Program-made: the position numbers and the translations under genes | NCBI GenBank assembly: GCA_038025085.1 | Contig: CM076140.1 | Location: 3,784,501-3,848,500 of the forward strand | Direction of reading: 5' to 3' | DNA from: Tetragonia tetragonoides | Lineage: Eukaryota; Streptophyta; Magnoliopsida; Caryophyllales; Aizoaceae | Length of the DNA: 64,000 nucleotides | Notes under the pieces: generated by a model | Seen by the model: only the letters and a program-made list of their open reading frames with translations | What the model was told of the DNA's origin: nothing | The model's database searches: none | Shown here: positions 11,221-23,438 of the stretch, in pieces | Numbering within the stretch: position 1 is the stretch's first letter | How the letters are laid out: each line of letters begins with the position of its first letter

Positions 11221-11672
11221 ATGAGACACGAGTCACCCAAATATTGTTTCAATAAATTTTTGATGTACTTAGTTCATTTCGATCCATTGTCTACTATCTT
11301 TGGTAGAAAGGCTAATAATCGTTTCCTAAACACTCGGTCAAATATAGATCAAAGTTTATAATATGACTAATCATAATAAGTAGAACTATAATGCAACAAA
11401 CAATGTCATTTAGGGTTAGATACTTAGATATGTCTAACTTTTATGAGGCACCACAAACAAATGAATGACCCTTTTTTTTTTTTTTTTTGTCAAAGGCTAA
11501 TACACGGTCAGTGAATAAATACTAAATACTACCATGACTTGAGGGTATCCCTTCCCCAATATTATTTTAATATTTGTCCTAAACAAATTAAGAGTTAGGC
11601 TGCGGATGAACCTTTCCAAATCCCGCTTCGGTGGTATTTTAGTTTTATTTACCAGTTAATCACAAACTTATT
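11221..11672. other. Intergenic, no gene seen
   Basis: AT-rich sequence between the repeat array and the second hAT copy. It holds a T-run at about 11470-11488 and nothing else that I recognise. Confidence 0.6.
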
Positions 11673-12315
11673 TAGCACAAAATCCGGGTACACAGTACCG
11701 GAACCGGAATTAGTTTGGAACCAGTCTAACCAATTCCGATTCCCAAAAATAGGAACCGGTACCAACCAATTCCAATTCCAATTTCTGACTTTTGGGAACC
11801 GAAACTGGTTGGGTACCTAGAGCAAAAAAAATATAAGACTTTTTTCTTTGATAGAATAAAAAGATGGTGATTTTCTTCTAGTAAGATTAGTGGTTTAAAA
11901 ATTGTGTTTGTAATTTTATTGTCTTAATGATTGTATTTGTAATATTAGTAATTAAATATTTGTATACGTTATTCAATTTTTGATTTACAATGTTAAGTAT
12001 TTTGATTGTAGTATTTGATTTTATGTTTGCGGTATCTTCGAAAACTAATATTTGTTAGTGTAATATAATATTTGATAATTTTTATTATTAAATTATACAT
12101 TTATTTGATTTAAAAAATAATAAAATTTGGATTTAAATGTGGACTTTGGTACCCAGGAACTAGTGGGTATCCGGTGGATCCAATTCTAATTCCTAAGATT
12201 TAGGAACAGGTGCAACCAATTCCAATTCCAATTCCAATTCCTAGGAATTAGGAACCGGTGGATCCAATTCTAAGTAGTGCAATAATCGGTGGATACCCGG
12301 TTACGCTCACCCCTA
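11673..12315 (-). mobile_element. Non-autonomous hAT-type element, copy 2 (inverted)
   Basis: This is the reverse complement of the element at 1804-2497 over its whole length. Both ends carry the GGTTCC and GAATTGG zones, and the AT-rich centre matches block for block (for example CTAATATTTGTTAGTGTAAT). The right end reads GCTCACCCCTA. The other end, TAGCACAAAATCCGGG, has lost part of the terminal repeat. No clean 8-bp target duplication remains, so this copy is older or rearranged compared with copy 1. Confidence 0.85.
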
Positions 12316-13452
12316 GAAGTAATAATGTACCAAACATGCCACACACACAAGGTTTGAGACTTGATAATTTATGTAATTGTTTTAAAATTTAGCTACCGAT
12401 TCTACTTAGATTTTTCGTACTCTTATACATTGGTATTACTTCATGTTTGATTAGACCCAACAATAGGAGCCTCTAGGATAATACTTACCTTTTTTTGAGG
12501 GGGCAAAGTTAAATTCAGTATAATGTGCTTTATCAACCAATCTAAATTCTAACTAGATTGTGAGGCTGATATTTGTTGGCCCCCTTTAATTATTGGTTCT
12601 ATCTTTCCAACTCCAAGCCATTTTGACCTCATTCTCCCGTTGGATTAAAAGTTGTTGTCCTTTCTTGTGACACTAGCTTCTTGATATTCCCCTCATTTCT
12701 CCAGATTACTACTACTGTACTGTAATTTCGTAACATTTGTGTATCAAGAAATAATCTTGAAATTAACGTTATCAATCGTCTTCTTGATTGGCTCTTGCTC
12801 GTGTTTTCGCAAGCTTGTAGAATATGAGACGGAGGGAGTACAACCAATATTTAGGTGGTCATAGAATACAATGAATAACCTCAACATTACCGATGGAGTA
12901 AGCATGCCTGATAGATTTTACTAAAATCAAGATCAGCAATTCAATGAGCTTGAGTTTGGCAAATTGACCAAACAGACATGACCAGTCAAAAATGACAATA
13001 TTAATCAATTTGCTAATATTATTGGGTTGGACTTGATCACGGGATGCAAATAAAATTTGGACCATTAGTAGAAAAAAAAGTATGGGACCTACCATGTAGG
13101 CAAAAGGCAACAAAAAGGAGTATGCAGGCCCGTGACCAGCCCGACCCCCCCGGGTACTGCAGATGGGTCTCCCTGGCCTCCACCTTCATTCCACTGCAAT
13201 TACCTGACCCCAAGTCCAACTAGTTCACGAGCTGCCCTCTTGTTCAGTTTTGTTATTATGTGTCTTCCATAACGACCTCTATCTGGTCATTTGGAATAAT
13301 ATTACTGTTATCATAATAATTGAACAAGTTCCATCTCACATTCCCCATCATGTAGTGTACCTATTATTTCATATATAGTTTCACCAAGTCTTATATTCTC
13401 TTAATAGTCTCGAGATATCTTGACAATAATGCCCTCCCTAAAAAGATAAAAA

Positions 13453-13520
<68 letters not shown>

Positions 13521-13907
13521 TTTTAAAATATTTGATCTACTCCTCTGCTAATTTTTATTATTATTGTTTTGAAATATAATGAAATTCGATCTCAGATTAT
13601 TGTTGAAAACGAGTCAGGAATGCGCGCGTCGATACGCTATCCAACCTTGGTTTTCATCACTACTTCACTGGCTTAAGAATCCCAAAACAAGATATTCTTT
13701 TCAGTACAAAGTCAACACTAATGTCGATTTCGTGTACAAATAAGATATAATTAATGAAACGGAGTGAGGACATTGTATCAATATATTCTTGTCATGTGAT
13801 AGGTCTGGTTTCTGGATCATGAGAAGATCCCTGCAGTCATCTCTCTAGTTGGTCGTTAGCTAGCAGCTTTCAAACTCACTTGCCTTTCGTCTCTTTGCAT
13901 TATTATA
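12316..13907. other. Intergenic with a Stowaway-like end
   Basis: No gene is supported. The string GAGACGGAGGGAGTA at about 12827-12841 matches the usual inner-to-outer end of Stowaway MITEs, followed by the TA target. I did not find the matching left end nearby, so it is a fragment at best. The rest is AT-rich and unremarkable apart from the AT microsatellite. Confidence 0.5.
13456..13518. repeat. (AT)n microsatellite
   Basis: About 31 uninterrupted AT dinucleotides. It is highly likely to be length-variable between individuals. Confidence 0.97.
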
Positions 13908-13917
13908 ATTTATTTAA

Positions 13918-16900
13918 TAATAATTCTATGGGTCTCCACAAGTAACAAGAAAAATGTGTCTCCATACAATGTGTCAAATGCCACATCATTAAGAGTAGTA
14001 ATTAGTTTGTCATCTCATAAGGGGTGAAAACAGAAAGAAAATATTATAGTGAGTTTCCTGCAAATACAATAAAGACTATTATTTAATTAGGAAAGTATAA
14101 TCAAGAACATTTAAAAAGGAAACTGATTAAATGGTGATATTCTTACTTGAATTAGATACAAATCAATTTGTACGGGAGTGAACTTTTGTAACAAAAAATT
14201 GCGACCCTTGAATTTACATCATTGACTAATGTTTTTTTTTTTTGTTTGTTTTTTTTTTTTTTGAAGTCAACATCCTTTAATAGTTGATTTATGAGTTCAT
14301 CACCACAATTTAAAAGAGCATAATTCTCTATTAATCTACGTATATAGTCTTTTTCTTTCTGTTTTCTCCCTTTCATTTTCAATATGTGTTCTGATTGGTG
14401 AGTAAATTATTATAAAAAAAAATACAATCAGATTTTTTTATGTATAAACATATAATTATCTCTTGCAGGAATAAAACATTGATTTATGACCCCCCCCCCA
14501 AATTATTTTTTACTAAAAAAATTAAATAGTGAACCTATATGTATTTATCTTAATCGACTACTAAAAAGTACTATGATGAAAACAAAAAAAGTAAAATTAT
14601 TGAAGTATACAGTAAAATTATAAAAGCGTCTAATAAAATTTTGAAACAACAAGTAAAATGGGATTGTGATGGTATAATCCCAAAATATACATATGAACTT
14701 TCGAAAAGTAGTACTCGTAATTGCTATTAAGCACCTATATAAAACAATAATTTTCTATTGCAACAATGAAAAGTTTAAACAATGAACCTTTATGCATTTA
14801 TCATTGTTGATAATTAGAAATTAAAGTTTTATATCTAAAATATAAAATTAAATTGTGAAAGTACCTGATAAAATTATACAATAAGCTAGCAATATTATGA
14901 AAGTTCAAAGTAAAATTGAGATTCTAATTGTGTAGGCACAAACTATACACATCAAATTTAGAAAGTAATATAAGCTAATCTCAAAAGAAGGACATCAATA
15001 GATATTAACAAAGTGATATTCAAATAACAAATAATCAAAAATTGAAATGTTGCGAATAGAATAACTAACTAATCTTTGGGCATATGAGAAAGGTGAAATC
15101 ATTTTTGTATATTGAAACAACTATTATTTCATCTGTTCCATATAGCCTAAATTATAAATTATTGTGTTTATTTAATAGAAAGGTTAATATCATTCTTGTA
15201 TGAATTGGTTATTAGTCCATTCGTTCCCTAAAAACTAAACCCTAAATATTTAATGATTATCATTTTCCTTCGTTTAATGAATCTTAACTCCTAAAAAGTC
15301 AGAATTTGACATATATTACGAAATAGATGGAGAATTAAAGAATATATTATATGGGAGGGTCCTTAATAACCTGGCTTGCATTGTGCAGTGATGATCTTTG
15401 CTTTCCCCATCTACCTTTATTCCTTTTATAAATGGTGGATACAGTAAAATCTAAACCCTATAAGAGAGGTTACTGAAATAATTATTACTCATTTGTTCCA
15501 TAAAATCTAAACCTCCAAAGAGCCTGAATATTAAATATTACGAAACAAATACAGCCCTACAAAATATTTGCCCTTTGATTGTTCTTATTATCATTGTCAT
15601 CATTAATTATTTTATTAAAATGAATCGTGATATGCAATATAATATGATAGTACTATGTTATCTATGTACACAGTAAAATTGTGGATTCCTATAGTAAAAT
15701 TAGAATGCATTTGTGATACAATTATGTTTTCATAAGTAAAATGTAAGAAACATTTTACAATTATGGTAAAATTAGACTGATGGTTATGATTGATAAAAAC
15801 AAAATGTTAGTACAATGCTGAAACCTAATTATACTAATAGCTAAGTGCATTCTAATTCTAATCGTGAAGCACATTATAATTGACAGTGCGAAGTACACAG
15901 TAAAATTTTTATTTCAATAGTAAAATTTGAATGTATATGTGGTAAACTTTCATTATTATAGTAAAAATTCGGATGTATATGTGGTAAATTTAGATTATCA
16001 TGTTAAAATATAGAAAAACTGTACAATAATAGTATAATTTGACTAATGAATGTGATAGAACAAAAAAGCAAATTATGAAACTACCTATTAAAATTTCGTT
16101 CGCTCATAGACATCGTGAATATGTGTGCGTATCAAAAAAAATTGGATTGGATACGCAAATTATCCAAAACTTACATACTGATATTTATTATTGAAGATTA
16201 TATTATTTTAAATGCAATATTAAATCAAGAAATTAAAAAAAAAATTCAATCTATTAAGTGAAAATCAAGAGAATGTATGAAAGTACGCAGTAAAATTGAG
16301 TTTAATATAATAAAATGATTACATGTACTGGTGAAATTGAGCAATGCTGCAACTGAAACATTTGGGACAAAAACTTGTATAAGAGACACATATGTGATTA
16401 ATTTAGAATATGCAATTGTTAGAAAATTGTACAATGATAGTAAAATTAAACAAATGGATGTGATTGATCAAAATATTGTTTGAACATGTGGTACTTAGTA
16501 AAAAAAAACTCTCATATAAATCATGATATATACTCTTTATTTTATAAGATGTGAAAATTAATGAAAACTTAATACACATTTTTAAGATTTTCAATTGATT
16601 TAAAAAAAAAACACCCTTTGAAGATGTAGGTATTTTTATAAGTAATACTAACTTAGGATATTCTAATTTTTATGGAGTTCAAAGGAAGCCATTAAAATTG
16701 TCATTCTTATAGTAAAATTAAGATGTATATATGTGGTAAATTGTCATTAATATAGTAAAATTCGAACATATATATGGTAAATGTAGATTATTATGTTAAA
16801 ATGTAGGAAAACTGTACAATAATAGTACAATTTGATTACTGAATGCGATTGAACAAAAATAAAAAATTATGAAACTACCTATTAAATTTTCATTCTCTCA

Positions 16901-18342
16901 TAAACATCATGAAATATATACCAAAAAATTTGGATTGCATACCCAAATTATTCAAAACTTACATACTGATATTTAATAGTCAAGATCATATTATTTTAAA
17001 TGGAATATTAAACTAGAAAAATTTAAAAAATTAATTTTTAAGTGAAAATCAAGAGAAGATAGTGTGAAAGTACGCAATAAAATTGAGTTTAATACAATAA
17101 AATGATTACATGTACTGGTGAAATTGAGTAATGCTGCAACTGAATTATTTGGCACAAAAACTTGTATATGAAGGTATTTCCATAACTTTCGGTGAGACGG
17201 GGGTCACTTTTAAGTGAAACAAGGATCACTACTCATAACAAGTGAAAAATATCTGTATAATTTTTTTCAGGAACACAACATTAGCATAGAAAGTTCTATT
17301 AAATTCAAAAATTTTAAGTACATAATTATAGATGAAATATGAGAGTACACTATAAAATTGGGCATCAAGTAGTAAAATGTCACTAAAATGAAAAATGTAC
17401 TGGTAAAATCTTGAATGATTCAAGTAAAATGTTTAAAATACTTGGGATATGTTTGGCAATTTCAGATATTTTTGAATTAAATTTATTGTTTTCATATTTT
17501 ATTTATTGTTACGTCTCTCAACTACCCAACTCAATTTAATTGATTATTTTCAACTTTCACACAAAGTAGAACTAAAATTTCTATACTACCCATGCAAACT
17601 TTTAACTTCAAGTAGGAAAACATCTATTTCATTACCATTTCATCGCAACTTAGGCTATTTTATAGTGATCTTACCATATTTTGATTTTTCAGCTAACAAC
17701 ACATCGAGTTGCCTCAAATACTTGCTACTTATATGTAAAGTTTTTTTTTTTTTTTAACTTTTTTTTTTTGGATACACCATATTAGATTACAAATTAAAAG
17801 TTTTATTTTTCTCCTTCAAACGTAAAAAAAAATGAAATCATTTTTATTTTAAATTTCCAAGAAAAACAAAGATAAACATTTTCTTTCTTTGTGAAGTTTA
17901 AGAATAAAATAAAGTAACTAACTAAGGTAAGAGAATAACGAGCAAAAAAAAAAAAAAAAAAACTAAGGTAAGAGAAACATTTAAAAGCATAAAAGACCAA
18001 AAAAAAAAGAAGAAGAAACATAGGTATTAGATTTCTGGATAAGAAGGAAAATAAAAGCGTGATATGGGGGATTTGATTTATGAAGAGCAACATCAAAATG
18101 AACTTAATTTTCCATGTATATTCACTTTCCATATATTTTACCATCTTTTGTGTTTTGTTCCTAATTTAGCTAACTCATAACATATTTCTTGTTTATTTAC
18201 TAAAATATCCTTATTTTTTATAATCTCGATTTCAACTCCTATGACATGGCACAATAATTAGTGTTTTTGACAATGTGGCAACTTCCACATCATATGGAGA
18301 CACTATTTTCTTGTCTCCAGTAAAGACCTTTTAGCATTGTCC
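13918..18342. mobile_element. 4.4-kb non-coding element with Mutator-like termini
   Basis: The two ends are inverted relatives of each other over about 70 bases. The left end has GGTCTCCAC, ACAAGAAAA, TGTGTCTCCATAC and TGCCACATCATT. The right end, read inward, has GGTCTTTAC, ACAAGAAAA, AGTGTCTCCATAT and TGCCACATTGTC. The right tip read inward is GGACAATGCTAAAAGG, similar to known MULE ends. A 10-bp direct repeat, ATTTATTTAA, flanks it at 13908-13917 and 18343-18352, matching the 9-11 bp expected for MULEs, but it is AT-rich and could be chance. The inside has no credible gene. It is AT-rich and repeats AGTAAAAT or close variants more than twenty times, and it contains a diverged internal duplication. 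I infer a non-autonomous Mutator-like element. Confidence 0.6.
15890..17169. repeat. Diverged tandem duplication (~790-bp offset)
   Basis: About 15890-16380 and 16690-17169 align along their length at an offset near 790 bases. Shared landmarks include AAAACTTACATACTGATATT, AAGTGAAAATCAAGAGAA, ATGATTACATGTACTGGTGA and CACAAAAACTTGTAT or its near match. The copies differ by many substitutions and small gaps, so the duplication is old. It lies inside the 4.4-kb element. Confidence 0.85.
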
Positions 18343-18352
18343 ATTTATTTAA

Positions 18353-19350
18353 ACTCCTAATTGCTTATTAAGTAGTTAATTAGAGTACTGTAGTAGTATT
18401 TTATTGGCTACAATTTTGTCCCTTCACTCTTCGGCTCTTCGCAGTAAAGTAATTGCTCTGTCTTGTAGTTGCAGGCTTGCTTCCAAATTGCAGCTTTGTA
18501 TGCTTCTGATCCCCCAGCTAAGGTGCATACATAACCAAATACTAAAATCAGCCCTTCTACGGACGGGTACGGTCATCCAATCAATATGACCCGTGGGTCG
18601 TCACTCCAACCTTTTTTTTTTTTCCTTTCATTTGTTTACAGAGGTAAAGGACTAGAAAATGGAGTAACCTTTATTAGTACTCCTACTTCATTCATCTGTC
18701 ACATTTAGATTTTAGAGCGATCTTTATCCACTCTTTTTTTATTTATTAGAGTATTATATATTAGTAAATAATTTATGATTATAAAATCATAGTAGTATTA
18801 TGATTGTGCTTTGAAAAATGAATATGATATCATCATTTTATAATTTGATGTGGATTTTGTGCAATAATAGATAGTCAATAACGTTAGCAAAGTCTGAGTT
18901 TTGACGCTAAAAGTCAAAATTATGCAAACAAAAATAAAAAGATGAAGTATTAAGCAAGAAATAGGGGTTTATGACTTTATGTAATGATAGTGAAAATGTT
19001 CTCCATCCTATAACTGTAAGGTTTGGTATTTAATGTTCAATTCCAATATTTAAATGAGAGCGGTAACTATAATTTATTCGTCCCAAAAATTAAAGTAACT
19101 ATTATGACACCCAAAGCAAGTTAGCATAAGCTCTTTTTTTTTCTTTTGATCATCTAGCATAAGCTTTTTGGTGACTGGATGTCATAAACTTTTTTAAAAA
19201 CAAAATTTTCAACAATAATATTGTACTATATATATACACTAGGAGAACAACAGTACTATATTAATATAATATGCTATAGTTAGTACTTGCTAAATTGCAA
19301 TGGTATCATGAAAGGGCATATTAGTAATTGACCATGAGCACTTAACTCCT
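18353..19350. other. Intergenic, upstream of the aspartyl protease
   Basis: AT-rich with no gene. Several short poly-T and poly-A tracts occur. The last few hundred bases presumably hold the protease promoter. Confidence 0.5.
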
Positions 19351-19358
19351 TATATATT
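19351..19358 (+). promoter_or_regulatory. Probable TATA box of the aspartyl protease gene
   Basis: TATATATT lies 92 bases before the start codon. Transcription would start about 30 bases later, leaving a leader of about 60 bases rich in CA and AA. This is inferred from position and sequence only. Confidence 0.5.
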
Positions 19359-19442
19359 GGTTGTCCTCCCATGCAAACTTCATCCAACACCTTATCTCAA
19401 ACACAAAGATAAGAGATCATAAAACACCAAGCTAAGTCACTC

Positions 19443-20750
19443 ATGGAGTACTTGGCAACTACATTCCTTTTCTTCACCCTTCTCATCACAGCCACCAATG
19501 CCGCTAGGCCATCATGCGCCGCCACCAAGCGCGACCCTTCCGACCTCTCGGTCTTCCATATTTATGGCAGTTGCTCCCCATTCTCCCCAAAAAAACCCGA
19601 GGCATGGGTCAACACAGTCCTTAACATGGCGTCCAAGGACCCCGAAAGGGTCGCTTACTTGGACAGCCTAGTGGCCCAAAAGCCCAACTCCGCGCCAATT
19701 GCTTCGGGCCAACAAGTCCTAAACATAGGCAACTATTTGGTCCAGGCCCGAATTGGCACCCCAGGCCAGCTCATGTACATGGTCTTAGACACGGGCTATG
19801 ACGCTTCTTGGGCCCCGTGCTCGGGCTGCCTAGGCTGCTCCTCTACTACATTGTCCCCAAACTCTTCATCCACATTCCGCTCATTGGACTGCTCCTCGGC
19901 CCAATGCACCCAGGCCCATGGGCTTGCTTGTCCAACAACTGGGCCTGGGGCCTGTCTCTTTAACCAATCCTACGGTGGGGAATCATCCTTGTTGGCAGCA
20001 TTGTCTTATGATTTTCTCTCTTTAGGCAATGACGTCATCCCTGACTACGCTTTCGGGTGCATTCGGGCTATCTCGGGCAAGTCCATTCCTCCACAGGGCC
20101 TATTGGGCCTGAGCCGTGGCCCGATGTCTTTGCTTTCTCAGTCTACTTCACTTTACAAAGGCGTGTTCTCTTATTGCCTTCCTAGCTTTACTTCGTATTA
20201 TTTCTCCGGGTCCTTCAAGCTCGGCCCGGCGGGCCAACCCAGTAAGATTAAAACCACCCCGCTCCTCCAAAACCCTCGTCGGCCCACGCTGTACTTCGTG
20301 AACCTGACCGCGATCAGCGTGGGGCGGGTCAGGCTACCCATCCCTCAACAATACCTATCCTTTGACCCGAACACCGGGGCCGGAACCGTGATGGACTCGG
20401 GTATGGTTGTAACCCGGTTCGTGCAGCCCGTTTACGACGCGATCAAGGACGAATACAGGAAGCAAGTGGCAGGGCCGTTTAGCCAACGAGGCGGGTTCGA
20501 CACGTGTTTCCCGGTGACACACGAGAAAGTGGCCCCCACAGTGACCCTACATTTCCAAGGGCTAGACTTAAAGTTGCCAATGGAGAACACGTTGATCCAT
20601 AGTAGTGCTGCACCGTTGGCTTGTTTGGCAATGGCGGGTAACCCGAATTCAGACCTGAATTTTATAGCAAGTATGCAGCAACAGAACCTTAGGATTCTGT
20701 TTGACACTGTTAATTCTCGTTTGGGAATTGCTCGTGAGCTCTGTAACTAA
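19443..20750 (+). CDS. Secreted A1-family aspartyl protease, AED3-like
   Basis: An intronless frame codes for 435 residues. Residues 1-20 form a signal peptide (hydrophobic LFFTLLITATNA), so the product should enter the secretory pathway. The pepsin fold has both catalytic motifs: DTG at 116-118 (VLDTGYDA) and DSG at 318-320 (VMDSG). Residues 90-110 (IGNYLVQARIGTP) are typical of nepenthesin-like plant proteases, as is the cysteine-rich insert CSGCLGC. The protein closely resembles Arabidopsis AED3 (At1g09750), an apoplastic protease induced in systemic immunity; shared blocks include QGLLGLSRGPMSL, SYCLPSF and LKLPMENTLIHSSA. That match is from memory. AED3 itself, as I recall it, has DTS at the first motif; this copy has the classical DTG, so catalysis looks intact. 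Coding GC is much higher than in the flanks. A TATA box lies 92 bases upstream. Confidence 0.93.
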   Translation: MEYLATTFLFFTLLITATNAARPSCAATKRDPSDLSVFHIYGSCSPFSPKKPEAWVNTVLNMASKDPERVAYLDSLVAQKPNSAPIASGQQVLNIGNYLVQARIGTPGQLMYMVLDTGYDASWAPCSGCLGCSSTTLSPNSSSTFRSLDCSSAQCTQAHGLACPTTGPGACLFNQSYGGESSLLAALSYDFLSLGNDVIPDYAFGCIRAISGKSIPPQGLLGLSRGPMSLLSQSTSLYKGVFSYCLPSFTSYYFSGSFKLGPAGQPSKIKTTPLLQNPRRPTLYFVNLTAISVGRVRLPIPQQYLSFDPNTGAGTVMDSGMVVTRFVQPVYDAIKDEYRKQVAGPFSQRGGFDTCFPVTHEKVAPTVTLHFQGLDLKLPMENTLIHSSAAPLACLAMAGNPNSDLNFIASMQQQNLRILFDTVNSRLGIARELCN

Positions 20751-22154
20751 GTTACAAGATCTCATGATGATTGTCACTCAACTTTCTAATTTAATTTCTA
20801 AATCTTTAGATTATCTCTCTAAGATGAGATGATCAATTGAAGATGGGTTTGTAGTTTGTTGTTGCAAAATTACTTATATTTTATGATTGTCACGGGATAA
20901 GGCAAGTGTACTGTTTTACAATTTCTCAAAATGGTATAAGAGGTGCTTTCTGAATGTGATCTGATCTCTTTTGACCTGTTAAGTCTTAAATATGAATGGA
21001 GCCAAGACATTATTGTGGATATATATGTAAACCTGTCAGAAATAGTGATTAATTAATCTAGTTTTAAAGATTTAAGTACATGAGTAACATCCAATATGAT
21101 AAAGCTATATATTTTTTAAATTTAACCACAGGTTCACCTAAGCTTTTGGGTGAAAACTAATCATGTTCATATCGGGTCGGTCTATAATGGGGTAAAATGC
21201 TCTCACTAAATAGTTTCTCTATTTACAAGATTCAAACGCTCGACCTTTCTTAAGGGATGAGAGTATGGCCGAACCACTCACACTAACCACTTGATAAAGC
21301 TATATATAGTTAGATATACTAGTTGGACATATATGTGTGTCTAATGTCGATCATCATACAAGAAGTCTAATGGTAAGAAAGAACCAATGTCTGAAAAAAG
21401 ATGTGTACTGTACTGTCACTGAATAAATACTCCCTTATATCAGCTTTCCAACGATTAATTATTGAACATAAAGAGATCAGATTAAGGGGCCTTTAGCTAC
21501 AATATGTATGCAGGTGACTTTTTTTTTGTTCCTCTTTTTCTTTATTATTTTTAACCTTCTAGTCATGATGTCTTGGTAGTTACTATATATATGACTAAAC
21601 AACAAAAACCAACACCTAACAAAAACAGTTATTGGTAGTTGAAGAAAATATCAAGATATGCAATTAATCTCGTTATCACTATACAACAATAATGAGCAGA
21701 CAATTATCTAATTTTCTGCTTTTAAGAAAAACTAACAAATCACAAATTAGTAACCGTTCGAAAAAAATAAAAGAGATTTAAAAACAAACAAACAAATATA
21801 CATGCTTATTACTACTACATATATACTCGTATATATATATATATATATATATTATTAATTCTTGAGATCTTAAGTTATTTATAATTATATTCAATATTTT
21901 GTGTACACATTGCAACAAGATTTACATAAGATATGAACAAACAAACATAACCTTTTGTTTCATACATCAAATATCACCTCTCTCCTTCTCTACGACTCTC
22001 TCACACACATACATACATACATACATAAGCACCATTTAAGTTTCTCTCCTTTTCTACTAATTAGCATTATTAGTACTTATTAGAATTGAGAAAATTACAT
22101 ACAACAATTAATTAATTAAGAATAAAAACTATATTTAACTTAGCACTTCTCTTA
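20751..22154. other. Intergenic between convergent genes
   Basis: No gene is present. It holds the 3' flank of the protease, a possible tRNA-type SINE on the minus strand, a TA microsatellite at about 21832-21851, CATA repeats at about 22006-22027, and the likely 3' trailer of the DUF7870 gene. Confidence 0.55.
21125..21296 (-). mobile_element. Possible tRNA-derived SINE
   Basis: Read on the minus strand, the segment starts with AGTGGTTAGTGTGAGTGGTT, which resembles a pol III A box. About 35 bases later comes GGTCGAGCGTTTGAATC, which resembles a B box. The spacing and order fit a tRNA-derived SINE head. I could not define the tail or a target duplication. Confidence 0.4.
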
Positions 22155-23438
22155 TTAGCCCCACCACTGGTGTACAGCAACACCAAAGTCCCTAAGCCTT
22201 CCATACAAAGCCAAACATTCCCAATAAGCCCTCTTACTCTTCCCTCCTTTCCCCATAGGCTTACACTCTAAGAACAATTCATCTACCAACACAATTGCCT
22301 TGCTCTTTAGCATCTCCTCCACCACCTCGGCATCTGCCTTCATCACCACGTACTCCTCCGCCTTGACGTTCCTCCACAGCCAATCTGATATCCCCATCTG
22401 CGTCGGTGGCCCCTCCCATGCATTGTCATCCGTCTCATCTACCTCCGCTTCAGGAACTGTCTCTATTCGGTACATGTCGAAGTCCTTGTTTCGAGTCGGG
22501 TAGTTCTGCTCGAACCACCTTGTTGATCCATGACCACCACCTACATCTATGTATACCCTCCTTGAGTAGCTGTCTAAGGAGTCATTTAGAAGGTCTGGAA
22601 GGAACTTAGTTTTCCTTAGGTAGGCTCTAGACTTCCCTGAGGCGGAACGTGGAGGTTCTAATAGGACATCCTCTAGGTTCTTCAGCACATCCTTCTTCTC
22701 CTCTGACAAGAACTCTAAAAGCTTCCTATTTGTCGAGGAATAGGAAGCTTTGGTTTTGGTACTTGACATCTTTCGCAATGCAATGAAAGTATCATCAAAC
22801 TTTCGAAAATAGACTGTTTTGTAGTTTGAGGGTGCATCAATTGTCGAGGAGGACAATGAGTCGTCATCATGACCCAATTGCACCACCATCATACCGCCTA
22901 CCTTGAGAGTTCTGTCGATGAATCCTCCTATAGCTCCGAAGTGAAAGCAGTTGGTGAAAGTGAAGTCAAAAGTATCATCAGCCACATTGCTTTGTCCTTC
23001 CTTGTCCGATGGTGAAATAACTACTTTGTTGTTGTCGTTGTTGTTTTTGAGGATGTTGTTACTGACAATAAGGGATTTATCGAAGGTTGTCAATAGGCCT
23101 TGGTTAGCGAGATCATCAAGTACCAATTGGAATGACTTGAAATCCAAGGCGTCTTCTTCTACGACGACATTATTCTTATTGATGTGTGATAATAAGCGAT
23201 CATTATTGCTTGGTTTCGATAAATCGCTGAAATTGGGGCCAATACCAGGTAGAAGCATGATAAAGAGGGCAAGGATGAGAGCTTGCGTAAGGATCTTCAT
23301 GACCCTCAAGTCGGAAAGTCGAATGATTAGAAACAAGCTCGAGTCGTCTGCATGGCATCCATGCAACGACTTGTTGTGTTTGTGGTGCACGTAGTGCTGA
23401 GGTAACTCCATCGCCTGCTTTAAGTTCTTCATCTTCAT
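22155..23438 (-). CDS. Membrane-anchored methyltransferase-like protein (DUF7870 family)
   Basis: A single-exon frame codes for 427 residues. A hydrophobic segment at about 47-65 (MKILTQALILALFIMLLPG) suggests a type II membrane anchor, with the rest in the Golgi/ER lumen or apoplast side. Residues 155-190 (TFDFTFTNCFHFG...VGGMMVVQLG) and 295-303 (RRVYIDVGGGHG) resemble the two halves of the divergent SAM-methyltransferase-like fold of this plant family. The C-terminus, ECLALYGRLRDFGVAVHQWW, is a family hallmark. Arabidopsis members such as At4g24805 are annotated as SAM-dependent methyltransferases by homology only, and no substrate is established. The start could also be Met47, but the longer form gives a basic cytosolic tail before the anchor. 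The 5' leader must lie within 23439-23950. Confidence 0.85.
   Translation of the reverse strand: MKMKNLKQAMELPQHYVHHKHNKSLHGCHADDSSLFLIIRLSDLRVMKILTQALILALFIMLLPGIGPNFSDLSKPSNNDRLLSHINKNNVVVEEDALDFKSFQLVLDDLANQGLLTTFDKSLIVSNNILKNNNDNNKVVISPSDKEGQSNVADDTFDFTFTNCFHFGAIGGFIDRTLKVGGMMVVQLGHDDDSLSSSTIDAPSNYKTVYFRKFDDTFIALRKMSSTKTKASYSSTNRKLLEFLSEEKKDVLKNLEDVLLEPPRSASGKSRAYLRKTKFLPDLLNDSLDSYSRRVYIDVGGGHGSTRWFEQNYPTRNKDFDMYRIETVPEAEVDETDDNAWEGPPTQMGISDWLWRNVKAEEYVVMKADAEVVEEMLKSKAIVLVDELFLECKPMGKGGKSKRAYWECLALYGRLRDFGVAVHQWWG

Noticed and set aside
9348..11361. Many overlapping frames of 60-127 codons in the 313-bp array, on both strands
   Set aside because: The same peptides recur in each unit, frames exist on both strands, and they follow from GC-rich repeats with few stops. 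No start context, domain or splice logic supports coding.
17803..18144. 113-codon minus-strand frame rich in Phe and Leu
   Set aside because: It arises from poly-A/T tracts inside the Mutator-like element end and has no domain.
13908..18352. Treating the 10-bp ATTTATTTAA pair as firm proof of transposition
   Set aside because: The motif is low-complexity in AT-rich DNA. I kept the element call at moderate confidence on the inverted ends instead.
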